Shown here: piece by piece, positions 34,360-40,794 of the stretch | Layout: each line of letters opens with the position of its first letter | Numbering within the stretch: the stretch's first letter is position 1 | From: Pyrinomonadaceae bacterium | GTDB taxonomy: Bacteria > Acidobacteriota > Blastocatellia > Pyrinomonadales > Pyrinomonadaceae | DNA: 64,000 nucleotides | Assembly (NCBI GenBank): GCA_036277115.1 | Contig: DASUNM010000023.1 | Coordinates: 558,001 to 622,000, forward strand | Direction of reading: 5' to 3' | Program-made: the position numbers and the translations under genes | The notes under the pieces: generated by a model | What the model saw: only the letters and a program-made list of their open reading frames with translations | The model's database searches: none | What the model was told of the DNA's origin: nothing

Positions 34360-35097
34360 CTAGGATCCGACCTTCTTCACGCGCGGCGGCTCGAACTGCT
34401 CACCATAATTGGGGTATTCGATCGTCACCGTTTCACCTGGGCGCGTGTTCTGAGTCAGCAATTCCAGCGCGTCGCGCAAAACTTTCTTTTGCAAGTCGCG
34501 CATGCCGGGACGGCCGAGGCTGTTGCCGATCTTAAATCCCTTCGGATAAAGCGCGCGTGGCGGACGCATCTGCGCTGACACTTCCGGGCTGACGGTAATC
34601 AGAACCGTCGGAATCCCTTTCATTTCAATTTCACGTTGGACCGCGACGACCGTGCGGTGACAGACGCTGGGTCAGCCACCGGTAAGAATGACCGCGTCGG
34701 CCCGCGAGCCCTTATCGATGTCATTGGCGATTTCACGCGCGGTGCCCTCATACATCGCCTTGAGCTGCATGGTGTAACCCATGTACCCGATGTGCTTTTT
34801 GGCGATGCCGCCGATGAAGCCTTCCGCGTGGAGATCGCGCAGCACGTCGATCGGAAAGACGACGTTGATGTCTTCGTCAGCGTCGCGATGATCGTAGTGA
34901 TGATGAGTGACCATCAGGTCTCGGGAATCAACATCCGGTAGGATCTCGCGATACGTCAGGTCGCCAAGTTCGTCGGCGATGTTGAACCCTTCCTGATCCT
35001 TAAGGTGCACCCCACCGGCAGTGACGATTGCCACGGTGGTCTTCGAAAGCTCGCGTTCGAAGGGAGTGAACGGAACGCATTTGCGAGAGATAGTCAT
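34360..35097 (-). CDS. Selenoprotein of the glycine/sarcosine/betaine/D-proline reductase B family (GrdB/PrdB-like), Sec at residue 142
   Basis: A 245-residue selenoprotein. The reading frame runs from ATG 35097 through an in-frame TGA at 34674-34672 and on to the stop at 34360. The join reads 'DAVILTGG-U-PSVCHRTVVAVQ', which keeps the family pattern of Sec just after a beta strand, here U142-x3-C146. Upstream 'DLMVTHHHYDHRDADEDINVVFP' and downstream 'GIPTVLITVSPE' also match the family. Reading the TGA as stop would cut off the active site. A hairpin starts 13 nt after the TGA (see 34640-34658). Relatives in acidobacteria have unknown substrates and need not be amino-acid reductases. It is 213 bp downstream of the Sec-peroxiredoxin gene. 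Confidence 0.9.
34640..34658 (-). promoter_or_regulatory. Putative bacterial SECIS hairpin for the GrdB/PrdB-like gene
   Basis: On the minus strand, 13 nt after the UGA (34674-34672), ACCGC (34658-34654) pairs with GCGGT (34644-34640) around the 9-nt loop ACGGTCGTC. The loop contains GGU and lies 19-27 nt from the UGA, inside the distance seen for known bacterial SECIS elements. The stem is only 5 bp, so SelB binding is an inference. Confidence 0.55.
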
Positions 35098-35140
35098 TGT
35101 GGAAGTAGGTTAGCAAACCAGCACGTCTGTGCAAAAGCGG

Positions 35141-35230
35141 CTCTGTGTCTCTGTGTCTCAGTGCCTCGGTGGTGAGTGAACTTGCGAAAAATTCACCACA
35201 GAGTCACGGAGGCTTCACCGAGGCACAGAG
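35141..35230. repeat. CTCTGTGT/ACACGGAG dispersed inverted repeat, copy 2
   Basis: Left arm 'ctctgtgtctctgtgtctcagtgcctcggtggtga', right arm 'ttcaccacagagtcacggaggcttcaccgaggcacagag'. Long imperfect hairpin between the two selenoprotein genes. Confidence 0.8.
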
Positions 35231-35264
35231 CGAAAATGAAAATGCCAGATGCCGGATTGCGTCC

Positions 35265-35307
35265 GACATCTGACATCTGATTTCTGACTTCTGACTTCTG
35301 ACTTCTG
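35265..35307. repeat. Heptamer tandem repeat (CTTCTGA)
   Basis: Two 'gacatct' units followed by three 'gacttct' units and a partial one, all of 7 bp. It starts 4 bp after the stop of the Sec-peroxiredoxin gene (minus strand). The same 7-bp class occurs in the act operon at 56071 and, as other sequence variants, at 52408, 56159, 58519 and 58641. Confidence 0.8.
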
Positions 35308-35310
35308 CGC

Positions 35311-35775
35311 TTACAGCTTCCGCAACACCTCAAACAACTCTTCGTTGTCCGGCTGATCGGAAATGTCGTGAATGTCTACGTGGGCGAACTTGCCTTCCTT
35401 GTCGACGATAAATATCGCGCGCTCGGAAATGCCGTCGCTCGCCCGGTACGCGCCGAAGGCCTGCGCTACTTCGCCTTTGGGATGAAAGTCGCTGAGAAGA
35501 TCGTAGGAAAGTCCGCCGAGACTTTTTGCCCAGGCGGTGTTGCACGGAACGCTGTCGACTGAAATGCCCAGGACCTGGGCATCGTACTCGCGGAAGCGGT
35601 CGAGATCCGCTTCGTACGCGGGCATTTGTGCCGTTCAGACTGGTGTCCAGGCCAGCGGGTAAAACGCGATCACTACATTTTTCTTGCCCCGGAAGTCTGA
35701 GAGCTTCACCTTCTTGTCTTTCTCAAGGTTGCTCTTCAGCTCGAAATCCGGAGCCATGTCTCCAACTTCAGGCAT
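35311..35775 (-). CDS. Selenocysteine peroxiredoxin (AhpE/BCP-like), Sec at residue 47
   Basis: A 154-residue peroxiredoxin. The frame runs from ATG 35775 (AAGGAGGA upstream) through TGA 35637-35635 to TAA at 35311. At the TGA the sequence is '[21 protein letters not shown]', where normal peroxiredoxins have 'TPVCT' with the peroxidatic Cys. So Sec47 takes the place of the attacking thiol. '[15 protein letters not shown]' carries C78, a candidate resolving Cys. Role: reduction of H2O2 and organic peroxides; selenium would speed the attack. A hairpin lies 17 nt after the UGA. Divergently placed 250 bp from perR, so shared peroxide control is plausible. If TGA were a stop, no active protein would result. 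Confidence 0.93.
35584..35617 (-). promoter_or_regulatory. Putative bacterial SECIS hairpin for the Sec-peroxiredoxin gene
   Basis: On the minus strand, 17 nt after the UGA, GTAC (35617-35614) and GAAGCGG (35613-35607) pair with CCGCTTC (35599-35593) and GTAC (35587-35584), with a 5-nt bulge on the 3' side and the 7-nt loop ATCTCGA. The inner stem is a perfect 7 bp. The loop begins 28 nt from the UGA, within the known bacterial range. The loop has no obvious GGU, so the fit is structural, not sequence-based. Confidence 0.6.
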
Positions 35776-35870
35776 GAATCTAGTCCTCCTTCGAGTTAAT
35801 AACCGTTTTGTAATTCACCCAAGCGTAAACCTTCGTCGCAGATCGTTCAAGAGAACGCGAGAATTATTGT

Positions 35871-35968
35871 TCCTCTGTGACTCTGTGGAACTTTGTGTCT
35901 CTGTGGTGGAGTTCCTCGCGCGCAAGATTAACCACAGAGGCACCGAGATATTCACCGAGACGCAAAGA
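35871..35968. repeat. CTCTGTGT/ACACGGAG dispersed inverted repeat, copy 3
   Basis: Left arm 'tcctctgtgactctgtggaactttgtgtctctgtggtgga', right arm 'taaccacagaggcaccgagatattcaccgaga'. It lies between the divergent Sec-peroxiredoxin and perR genes, about 20 bp from the perR promoter. Confidence 0.8.
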
Positions 35969-35989
35969 CGAAACCATCCTCGTCGCCGC

Positions 35990-36017
35990 TTGACTATAAA
36001 TTTAGAATTAGTATAAT
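35990..36017 (+). promoter_or_regulatory. perR promoter, almost leaderless
   Basis: TTGACT (35990-35995), 16-nt spacer, TATAAT (36012-36017), a near-consensus sigma70 site. The ATG at 36027 is only 9 nt after the -10 hexamer, so the transcript would begin within about 3 nt of the start codon. No ribosome site is present before the ATG, which agrees with leaderless or near-leaderless translation. Confidence 0.75.
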
Positions 36018-36019
36018 TC
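36005..36019 (+). promoter_or_regulatory. perR box: PerR/Fur-type 7-1-7 operator
   Basis: GAATTAG-T-ATAATTC, a 15-bp inverted repeat with six of seven arm positions symmetrical, overlapping the -10 hexamer of the perR promoter. It resembles the 7-1-7 boxes of the Fur family, so autoregulation is expected. Confidence 0.6.
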
Positions 36020-36026
36020 GCAATTC

Positions 36027-36452
36027 ATGGGAACGCGCAAAACAGCAAAACGAGGGAACGAACCAACGCTGCGGGGACTGACCCGGCAGCGTCGTCTGGT
36101 GTTGGATCTCGTGCGCGCTAAAGACGTGCATCCCACGGCGGCCGAAGTCTTCGAACAGGCGAGCAAGGCGATGCCCGGCATCAGCTTCGCAACGGTTTAC
36201 AACTCGCTGCGGTTTCTGAAAGACGCAGGCATGATTCGCGAAATTGCCTCATTCGGTAAGAGTCCCAGCCGCTACGACAGCGAAACTTATCGGCACGATC
36301 ATGCCGTTTGTTCATCGTGCGGCAACCTGGTCGATTTTGACCTGCCCGGGACGGTGGAACTGATGCGATCAGCCGCGCGCGCGGCGCGCTTCAAGGCTGA
36401 GTCGGTGCATTTGACCCTGGTCGGGATTTGTCCGAAATGTCGGGCGGAATAA
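36027..36452 (+). CDS. perR: Fur-family peroxide-type regulator (PerR-like)
   Basis: A 141-residue Fur-family repressor. The N-terminal winged helix shows 'TRQRRLVLDLVRAKDVHPTAAEVFEQA' and 'GISFATVYNSLRFLKDAGMIREI'; then 'RYDSETYRHDHAVCSSCGNLVDFD' with the C-x2-C pair and a second 'ICPKC' pair make the structural Zn(Cys)4 site. The His/Asp pattern around 'SETYRHDHAVC' provides the regulatory metal site that senses H2O2 in PerR. The choice of PerR over Fur rests on the peroxiredoxin neighbours on both sides. It is followed 72 bp later by the AhpC-like gene. Confidence 0.85.
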   Translation: MGTRKTAKRGNEPTLRGLTRQRRLVLDLVRAKDVHPTAAEVFEQASKAMPGISFATVYNSLRFLKDAGMIREIASFGKSPSRYDSETYRHDHAVCSSCGNLVDFDLPGTVELMRSAARAARFKAESVHLTLVGICPKCRAE

Positions 36453-36524
36453 GCAGTTCGTTTTAATTTGAAACGTCGCGAGAATGAATCCGCGCGACCA
36501 ATAGCCAATCACTTAGGAGGAAGA

Positions 36525-37103
36525 ATGTCAGCAACAGGTACAGCAATAGCAACAACTTACGATGCGGCGCAGGTCGGAAAGCCGGCGCCGGATTTTGAAA
36601 TTCCATCAACCAAGAACATCGAAAAATTGAACGAGCCGGTGAAGCTTTCCGATTATCGCGGCAAGTGGGTCGTACTACTTTTTTACCCGTTGGATTTTAC
36701 TTTCGTTTGTCCCACCGAACTTACGGCGTTCAGCGATCGCTACGATGACTTCGAAGGCATTGACGCCGAAATAATCGGCGTTTCGACCGACTCAGCCTTT
36801 TCGCACCGCGCCTGGCTGCAAACCCCGCGCGACAAAGGCGGCGTTGAAGGCCTTCGCTTCCCGCTTGGCGCGGACATCACGAAGAGCATGTCCCGCGATT
36901 ACGGCGTGCTGATCGAAGATCGCGGCATCGCCCTGCGCGGTCTGTTCGTGATCGATCCGGAAGGCGTCCTGCGTTACAAGGTCGTGCACGATCTGAACAT
37001 CGGACGTTCGGCCGAAGAGACGCTGCGCGTTATCCAGGCGCTCCAGACCGGCGGCCTTTGCCAGGCTGAGTGGCGGCCAGGTCAGGAAACGATCAAGGCG
37101 TAA
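36525..37103 (+). CDS. Typical 2-Cys peroxiredoxin (AhpC/Prx1 type)
   Basis: A 192-residue peroxiredoxin from ATG 36525 (AGGAGGA upstream). The peroxidatic Cys is in 'PLDFTFVCPTELTAFSDRY', and the resolving Cys near the C-terminus in 'TGGLCQAEWRPGQ'. The order and spacing fit dimeric/decameric typical 2-Cys enzymes that reduce H2O2 and alkyl hydroperoxides. It lies downstream of perR and just before a thioredoxin-like gene that could reduce it, so the three look like one peroxide-response unit. Confidence 0.93.
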   Translation: MSATGTAIATTYDAAQVGKPAPDFEIPSTKNIEKLNEPVKLSDYRGKWVVLLFYPLDFTFVCPTELTAFSDRYDDFEGIDAEIIGVSTDSAFSHRAWLQTPRDKGGVEGLRFPLGADITKSMSRDYGVLIEDRGIALRGLFVIDPEGVLRYKVVHDLNIGRSAEETLRVIQALQTGGLCQAEWRPGQETIKA

Positions 37104-37121
37104 GGCTTCGTAACGTTGTTC

Positions 37122-37163
37122 TATCGGTCCCATTCGTCCCATAGGTTTATGGGACTTATGGGG
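37122..37163. repeat. CCCAT(T/A)CGTCCCAT / ATGGGAC short repeat
   Basis: 'tcggtcccattcgtcccataggtttatgggacttatgggg', made of ~9-bp units CCCATNCGT and their complement, able to fold as a hairpin. The same units occur at 54026-54098 and, in decayed form, at 55487-55522 in the act operon. It lies between the peroxiredoxin and thioredoxin-like genes. Confidence 0.6.
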
Positions 37164-37180
37164 CTGAGGAGATTTTTACC

Positions 37181-37666
37181 ATGCCCATGAGAATTGGAAC
37201 ACCACTGCCTTCACTGGAAGGCGCAACCGAATGGCTGAGTAGTTCTGCCGCAGATGCTTTGAAAGATGCCGATGGACAACCGGTCTTGATTCACTTCTGG
37301 TCAGTGAGCTGCGGGATGTGTAAAGACAATCTGCCGCGCGTGGCCGAATGGCGTGAAGCGTATCGGGACGCCGGTTTGCGCGTCATCGCGATTCACATGC
37401 CGCGTTATCCCGCAGACATGAATGTTGATTCAGTGCGTGAGGCAGTCGCGAAATACGAAATCAAGGATGCGCTCGCTATCGACAACGAGCACAAGCTGCG
37501 CGACGCATTTCAGAACGACCACGGGTATGTGCCTGCGTATTACCTGTTCGACGCCCAACACAAATTGAAGAGCTTTGCGGCCGGCGAATACGGCGTGAAA
37601 GTCATTGACCCGGCGATTGTGAGGATGCTGGGAGCTCCCCAACTTGCGGAGCAAGTGACAGCATAA
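37181..37666 (+). CDS. Thioredoxin-like (TlpA/AhpC-TSA superfamily) protein
   Basis: A 161-residue cytoplasmic protein without a signal peptide. The active site is 'HFWSVSCGMCKDNLPRVAEW' (CGMC), followed by 'LRVIAIHMPRYPADM' and 'VPAYYLFDAQHKLKSF' with the cis-Pro region 'YVPAY'. The cytosolic location and the position 3' of perR and the 2-Cys peroxiredoxin suggest it recycles peroxiredoxins. The partner reductase is not in the window. Confidence 0.85.
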   Translation: MPMRIGTPLPSLEGATEWLSSSAADALKDADGQPVLIHFWSVSCGMCKDNLPRVAEWREAYRDAGLRVIAIHMPRYPADMNVDSVREAVAKYEIKDALAIDNEHKLRDAFQNDHGYVPAYYLFDAQHKLKSFAAGEYGVKVIDPAIVRMLGAPQLAEQVTA

Positions 37667-37890
37667 AGCCTGGGGCGTAAGCCCCAGGGATACATCAATC
37701 AAAATTCGTAAGCCCGCGGAGCGGCGACAGTACCGTTTTCAACCCTGTCGCCCGCTTTGCGGGCTTACTTATTAATTAGTAACCGATCCGTGGGGTTCCG
37801 CTTCGCTTCACCCCAGGGCGGGGTCCCCAGCCGAGCAGTTCGGCTGGGGTGCCAGGCTTTATGCTTACGCCCACTTCGCGGGCTTAACTT
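37666..37890. repeat. Intergenic cluster of REP-like palindromes, copy D
   Basis: Fills the gap between the thioredoxin-like gene and pckG, which converge. It contains 'cctggggcgtaagccccagg', 'gtcgcccgctttgcgggc', 'ggggttccgcttcgcttcacccc' and 'ccccagccgagcagttcggctgggg'. The last is a strong hairpin in a convergent gap and may serve as a bidirectional terminator. Confidence 0.75.
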
Positions 37891-37891
37891 C

Positions 37892-39736
37892 TCACAACCT
37901 GCAGATCAACAACTCGCGTTCGTAAACCATCTCAGGCGGCAGTCGATCGTGAAGATCGAGGAACAACTCTTCGTGGCCCAGCACTTCCTGACGCCACGCG
38001 CCGCGCTCGAATGACTGAAGTTCGTCGAACTTCTCTTTCGGAAAATCCAGGCCTTCCCATTCCAGGTCTTCGTAACGCGGCACCCAGCCGATGGGCGTCT
38101 CCTGACCAAGCGCGCGTCCGCGCGAGCGATCCACAATCCATTTCAGCACGCGCATGTTCTCGCTGAAGCCCGGCCAAAGGAAATTGCCGTCTTTGTCTTT
38201 ACGGAACCAGTTCACGTGAAAGATGCGCGGCGTCTCGCTGAGCGAGCGCTGCATTTGAATCCAGTGGCGGAAGTAATCGCCCATGTGATAGCCGCAAAAC
38301 GGCAGCATCGCCATCGGATCGCGGCGCACCTTGCCGATCGCGCCGAACGCCGCCGCCGTCATTTCTGAGCCCATCGTGGCGCCGGTGTAAACGCCGGAGG
38401 TCCAGTTGAACGATTGATAGACCAGCGGCATCGTCGTCGCGCGTCGTCCGCCGAAAATGATCGCGCTGATCGGAACGCCGTTCGGGTTCTCCCAGTCAGG
38501 ATCGATCGTCGGACATTGTGAAGCGGGCGCAGTGAAGCGAGCGTTCGGATGCGCGGCCTTGGCGCCAGACTCTTTCGCGATCGCGGGTGTCCACTTGTTG
38601 CCCTGCCAGTCCGTGCACTCTGCCGGCGGCTCGTCCGTCATGCCTTCCCACCAAACGCCGCCTTCAGGTGTCAACGCAACGTTGGTGAAGATCGAGTTCG
38701 TCGCAAGCGTCTTCATTGCGTTTGGATTCGTCTTTGCCGAAGTGCCCGGTGCCACGCCGAAGAAACCTGCTTCCGGATTGATAGCGCGCAGGCACCCTTC
38801 GGAGTCCGGTTTGATCCACGCGATATCGTCGCCGACGGTAAAGACCTTCCAGTCTTCGAATCCCGCCGGCGGAATCAGCATCGCAAAGTTCGTCTTGCCA
38901 CAGGCGCTTGGGAATGCCGCCGTGACATAAGTCTTTTCGCCTTCGGGACTTTCGACGCCGACGATCAGCATATGCTCAGCCATCCAGCCTTCGTCGCGCG
39001 CGATGTTTGAAGCGATGCGCAGCGCGAAACACTTCTTACCGAGCAGAGCGTTCCCGCCATAACCCGACCCGAACGACCAAATCTCGCGGGTCTCGGGGAA
39101 ATGAACGATGTACTTTTCAGTGTTGCACGGCCAGGGTACGTCTTTATCTCCCTGCGCGAGCGGCGCGCCGACTGAATGCATGCACGGCACGACCCGTTTG
39201 TAATCTTTGTCGATCTCGGCGTACACCGGCATGCCGATGCGCGCCATGATGCGCATGTTCACCACCACGTACGGCGAGTCAGTGAGCTGGACGCCGATCT
39301 GCGCCATTGGCGAGCCGATCGGGCCCATGCTGAACGGCAGCACGTACATCGTCCGGCCCTGCATCGAGCCATCAAACAGTTCCTTCAACTTTCGACGCAT
39401 CGCGAACGGCTCTTCCCAATTATTGGTCGGACCGGCCGCATCTTTCGACAGCGAGCAAATGTAGGTGCGGTCTTCTACGCGCGCCACGTCGCTTGGGTGC
39501 GAACGCGCGTAGTAACAACCTGGCCAAAGCTTTTCATTAAGCTTGATAAAGGTTCCGCTCTCAACCATTTGGGCCTTCAAAAGCTCGTCTTCTTCGACTG
39601 AGCCATCGACCCAATGAATCGCCGCGGGCTTGGTCAAGTTCGCCATCTTTTCGACCCAATTGAGCAGGTGAACGTTGGTGCTGAGCGGTATCGAAGGATC
39701 GCGTTCGATCAACTTTTTGGTAACAGGAGAACTCAT
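37892..39736 (-). CDS. pckG: Phosphoenolpyruvate carboxykinase (GTP)
   Basis: A 614-residue cytosolic enzyme converting oxaloacetate and GTP to PEP, CO2 and GDP, the entry to gluconeogenesis. Family marks: '[27 protein letters not shown]' region near residue 70, '[16 protein letters not shown]' (P-loop with the reactive Cys, near 290), 'VGDDIAWI' (metal Asp), '[20 protein letters not shown]', and '[18 protein letters not shown]'. Length is normal for the GTP type. The start has GGAGTCACCA upstream. Monocistronic, facing a divergent three-gene operon, with a palindrome at 39787-39800 in front of it. Confidence 0.97.
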   Translation of the reverse strand: MSSPVTKKLIERDPSIPLSTNVHLLNWVEKMANLTKPAAIHWVDGSVEEDELLKAQMVESGTFIKLNEKLWPGCYYARSHPSDVARVEDRTYICSLSKDAAGPTNNWEEPFAMRRKLKELFDGSMQGRTMYVLPFSMGPIGSPMAQIGVQLTDSPYVVVNMRIMARIGMPVYAEIDKDYKRVVPCMHSVGAPLAQGDKDVPWPCNTEKYIVHFPETREIWSFGSGYGGNALLGKKCFALRIASNIARDEGWMAEHMLIVGVESPEGEKTYVTAAFPSACGKTNFAMLIPPAGFEDWKVFTVGDDIAWIKPDSEGCLRAINPEAGFFGVAPGTSAKTNPNAMKTLATNSIFTNVALTPEGGVWWEGMTDEPPAECTDWQGNKWTPAIAKESGAKAAHPNARFTAPASQCPTIDPDWENPNGVPISAIIFGGRRATTMPLVYQSFNWTSGVYTGATMGSEMTAAAFGAIGKVRRDPMAMLPFCGYHMGDYFRHWIQMQRSLSETPRIFHVNWFRKDKDGNFLWPGFSENMRVLKWIVDRSRGRALGQETPIGWVPRYEDLEWEGLDFPKEKFDELQSFERGAWRQEVLGHEELFLDLHDRLPPEMVYERELLICRL

Positions 39737-39786
39737 TGGTGACTCCGATCTGGTATCTGGAAATCGCGGTGATTAATTGAACATAA

Positions 39787-39817
39787 GTGTGACATCACAC
39801 GCTTGCCGGAAGCAAGC
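39787..39817. promoter_or_regulatory. Two adjacent dyads upstream of pckG (possible operator)
   Basis: GTGTGA-CA-TCACAC (39787-39800), a perfect 14-bp palindrome, followed without a gap by GCTTGC-CGGAA-GCAAGC (39801-39817). They are about 50-80 bp before the pckG start and about 120 bp before the divergent operon. The half-sites recall CRP/FNR (TGTGA...TCACA), but the spacing of 2 instead of 6 does not fit, so the binding protein is unknown. Confidence 0.45.
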
Positions 39818-39887
39818 TCATATAAGACCGTGGCCTGGTCTTTGCGATTGCTTTATACTACCCGCGTTTTGACGGACTGAGCTTCAC

Positions 39888-39912
39888 TGTTCCCTTCCTG
39901 GGATGGGGAACA
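39888..39912 (+). promoter_or_regulatory. Inverted repeat in the 5' leader of the three-gene operon
   Basis: TGTTCCC (39888-39894), 11-nt loop, GGGAACA (39906-39912): a perfect 7-bp stem ending 24 nt before the ATG at 39937. It could be a DNA operator or an RNA hairpin that affects translation. A weak -10 like TATACT is at 39854-39859 upstream. Confidence 0.45.
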
Positions 39913-39936
39913 ACTTTTACTCCGAACAGCATAAGC

Positions 39937-40785
39937 ATGCTCCCTTTTGTTTCCACCAGCCCGCCGCTCCGGTTTACCGATCACCCCATCAATCAAGTTG
40001 GTGGGTGGTACCGCTGGTCGCCGGAATTCAGAGACAGTCTCTTAAAGCTACAGGACGTAATTTCGTTACTTCCGCCGCCCGAACTGATCCATCTTTACGA
40101 GGGAAAGCGTTATGACCAGACCTACACGGTTAAGACTGAGCTAGTGGATCGCGAGCTGCACGAAATTCTATTTCAATCGGCCCTGGCACTCCGCGAGATG
40201 ACACCCGCGGATGAAATAAGGCTGTTTTCCGGGTTGATCGATCAGGACATTTCCAGCGAGACGTTACATTTCCTCTTCTCTTATTATCAGCATTGTCTCG
40301 GCGTGATCTCGGGCAGACATGATGCAGCGCTATACGCGCCGCTGGGAGATTTGTCGGAAACCGGCTTTCCCTTTCCTCCGCACGCCGACCTGTATTTGCA
40401 AAAATCGCTCTGGGTAGTCTTCGACAAGGTACCTCTTGATGAGTCCGGCCAAACAGTGCTTATTTCAACCCATGACTTCATGCGGGCCCTGCACCGGCTC
40501 GAGACGATGCCCGAGGATGCCAAAGTTCACGTGACCAGTCTTTTGACGCAAGATTTCGACGAGGATAAGTTTGACGACTTCTTCTACTTCTTGTATGCGA
40601 AAGAGGCCCAGTGGACGGAAGAACTGGCGGCCGTTTTAGCCGCCCGTCAGCTAATGATCAAGTTTCAAAGGGGCGAAGGTTTCCTGTTGAATGACCGCCG
40701 CTGGCTGCACGGCCGTACGACCACCAGTGGCGCAGTTCGCGAAGACAGATTGCATCGTTTGACTTTCACCACGACGGAGGTTTGA
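39937..40785 (+). CDS. Putative Fe(II)/2-oxoglutarate-dependent oxygenase (TauD-like)
   Basis: A 282-residue soluble protein. The iron triad of the jelly-roll oxygenases is visible: 'PFPPHADLYLQ' gives H149-x-D151 and 'LLNDRRWLHGRT' gives the distal H258 with R260 close behind, as in TauD/gamma-butyrobetaine-hydroxylase-like enzymes ('NDRRxxHGR'). A second Arg in 'REDRLHRLTF' fits the 2-oxoglutarate carboxylate. The substrate is unknown. No signal peptide. The next gene starts 9 bp later, so the two are co-transcribed. I rate the fold assignment above the substrate class. Confidence 0.65.
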   Translation: MLPFVSTSPPLRFTDHPINQVGGWYRWSPEFRDSLLKLQDVISLLPPPELIHLYEGKRYDQTYTVKTELVDRELHEILFQSALALREMTPADEIRLFSGLIDQDISSETLHFLFSYYQHCLGVISGRHDAALYAPLGDLSETGFPFPPHADLYLQKSLWVVFDKVPLDESGQTVLISTHDFMRALHRLETMPEDAKVHVTSLLTQDFDEDKFDDFFYFLYAKEAQWTEELAAVLAARQLMIKFQRGEGFLLNDRRWLHGRTTTSGAVREDRLHRLTFTTTEV

Positions 40786-40794
40786 AGAGTTCCC

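Noticed and set aside
35311..35775. Peroxiredoxin gene as a pseudogene broken by a stop codon
   Set aside because: The stop is TGA exactly at the catalytic residue, the frame is intact on both sides, a good ribosome site and a hairpin are present, and a second gene nearby shows the same feature.
33411..35968. CRISPR array from the CTCTGTGT repeats
   Set aside because: Copies are inverted, imperfect and hundreds of bp apart, with no regular spacer length.
39787..39800. CRP/FNR site in front of pckG
   Set aside because: The half-sites fit but the spacing is 2 bp, where CRP needs about 6 and FNR 4; kept only as an unknown palindrome.
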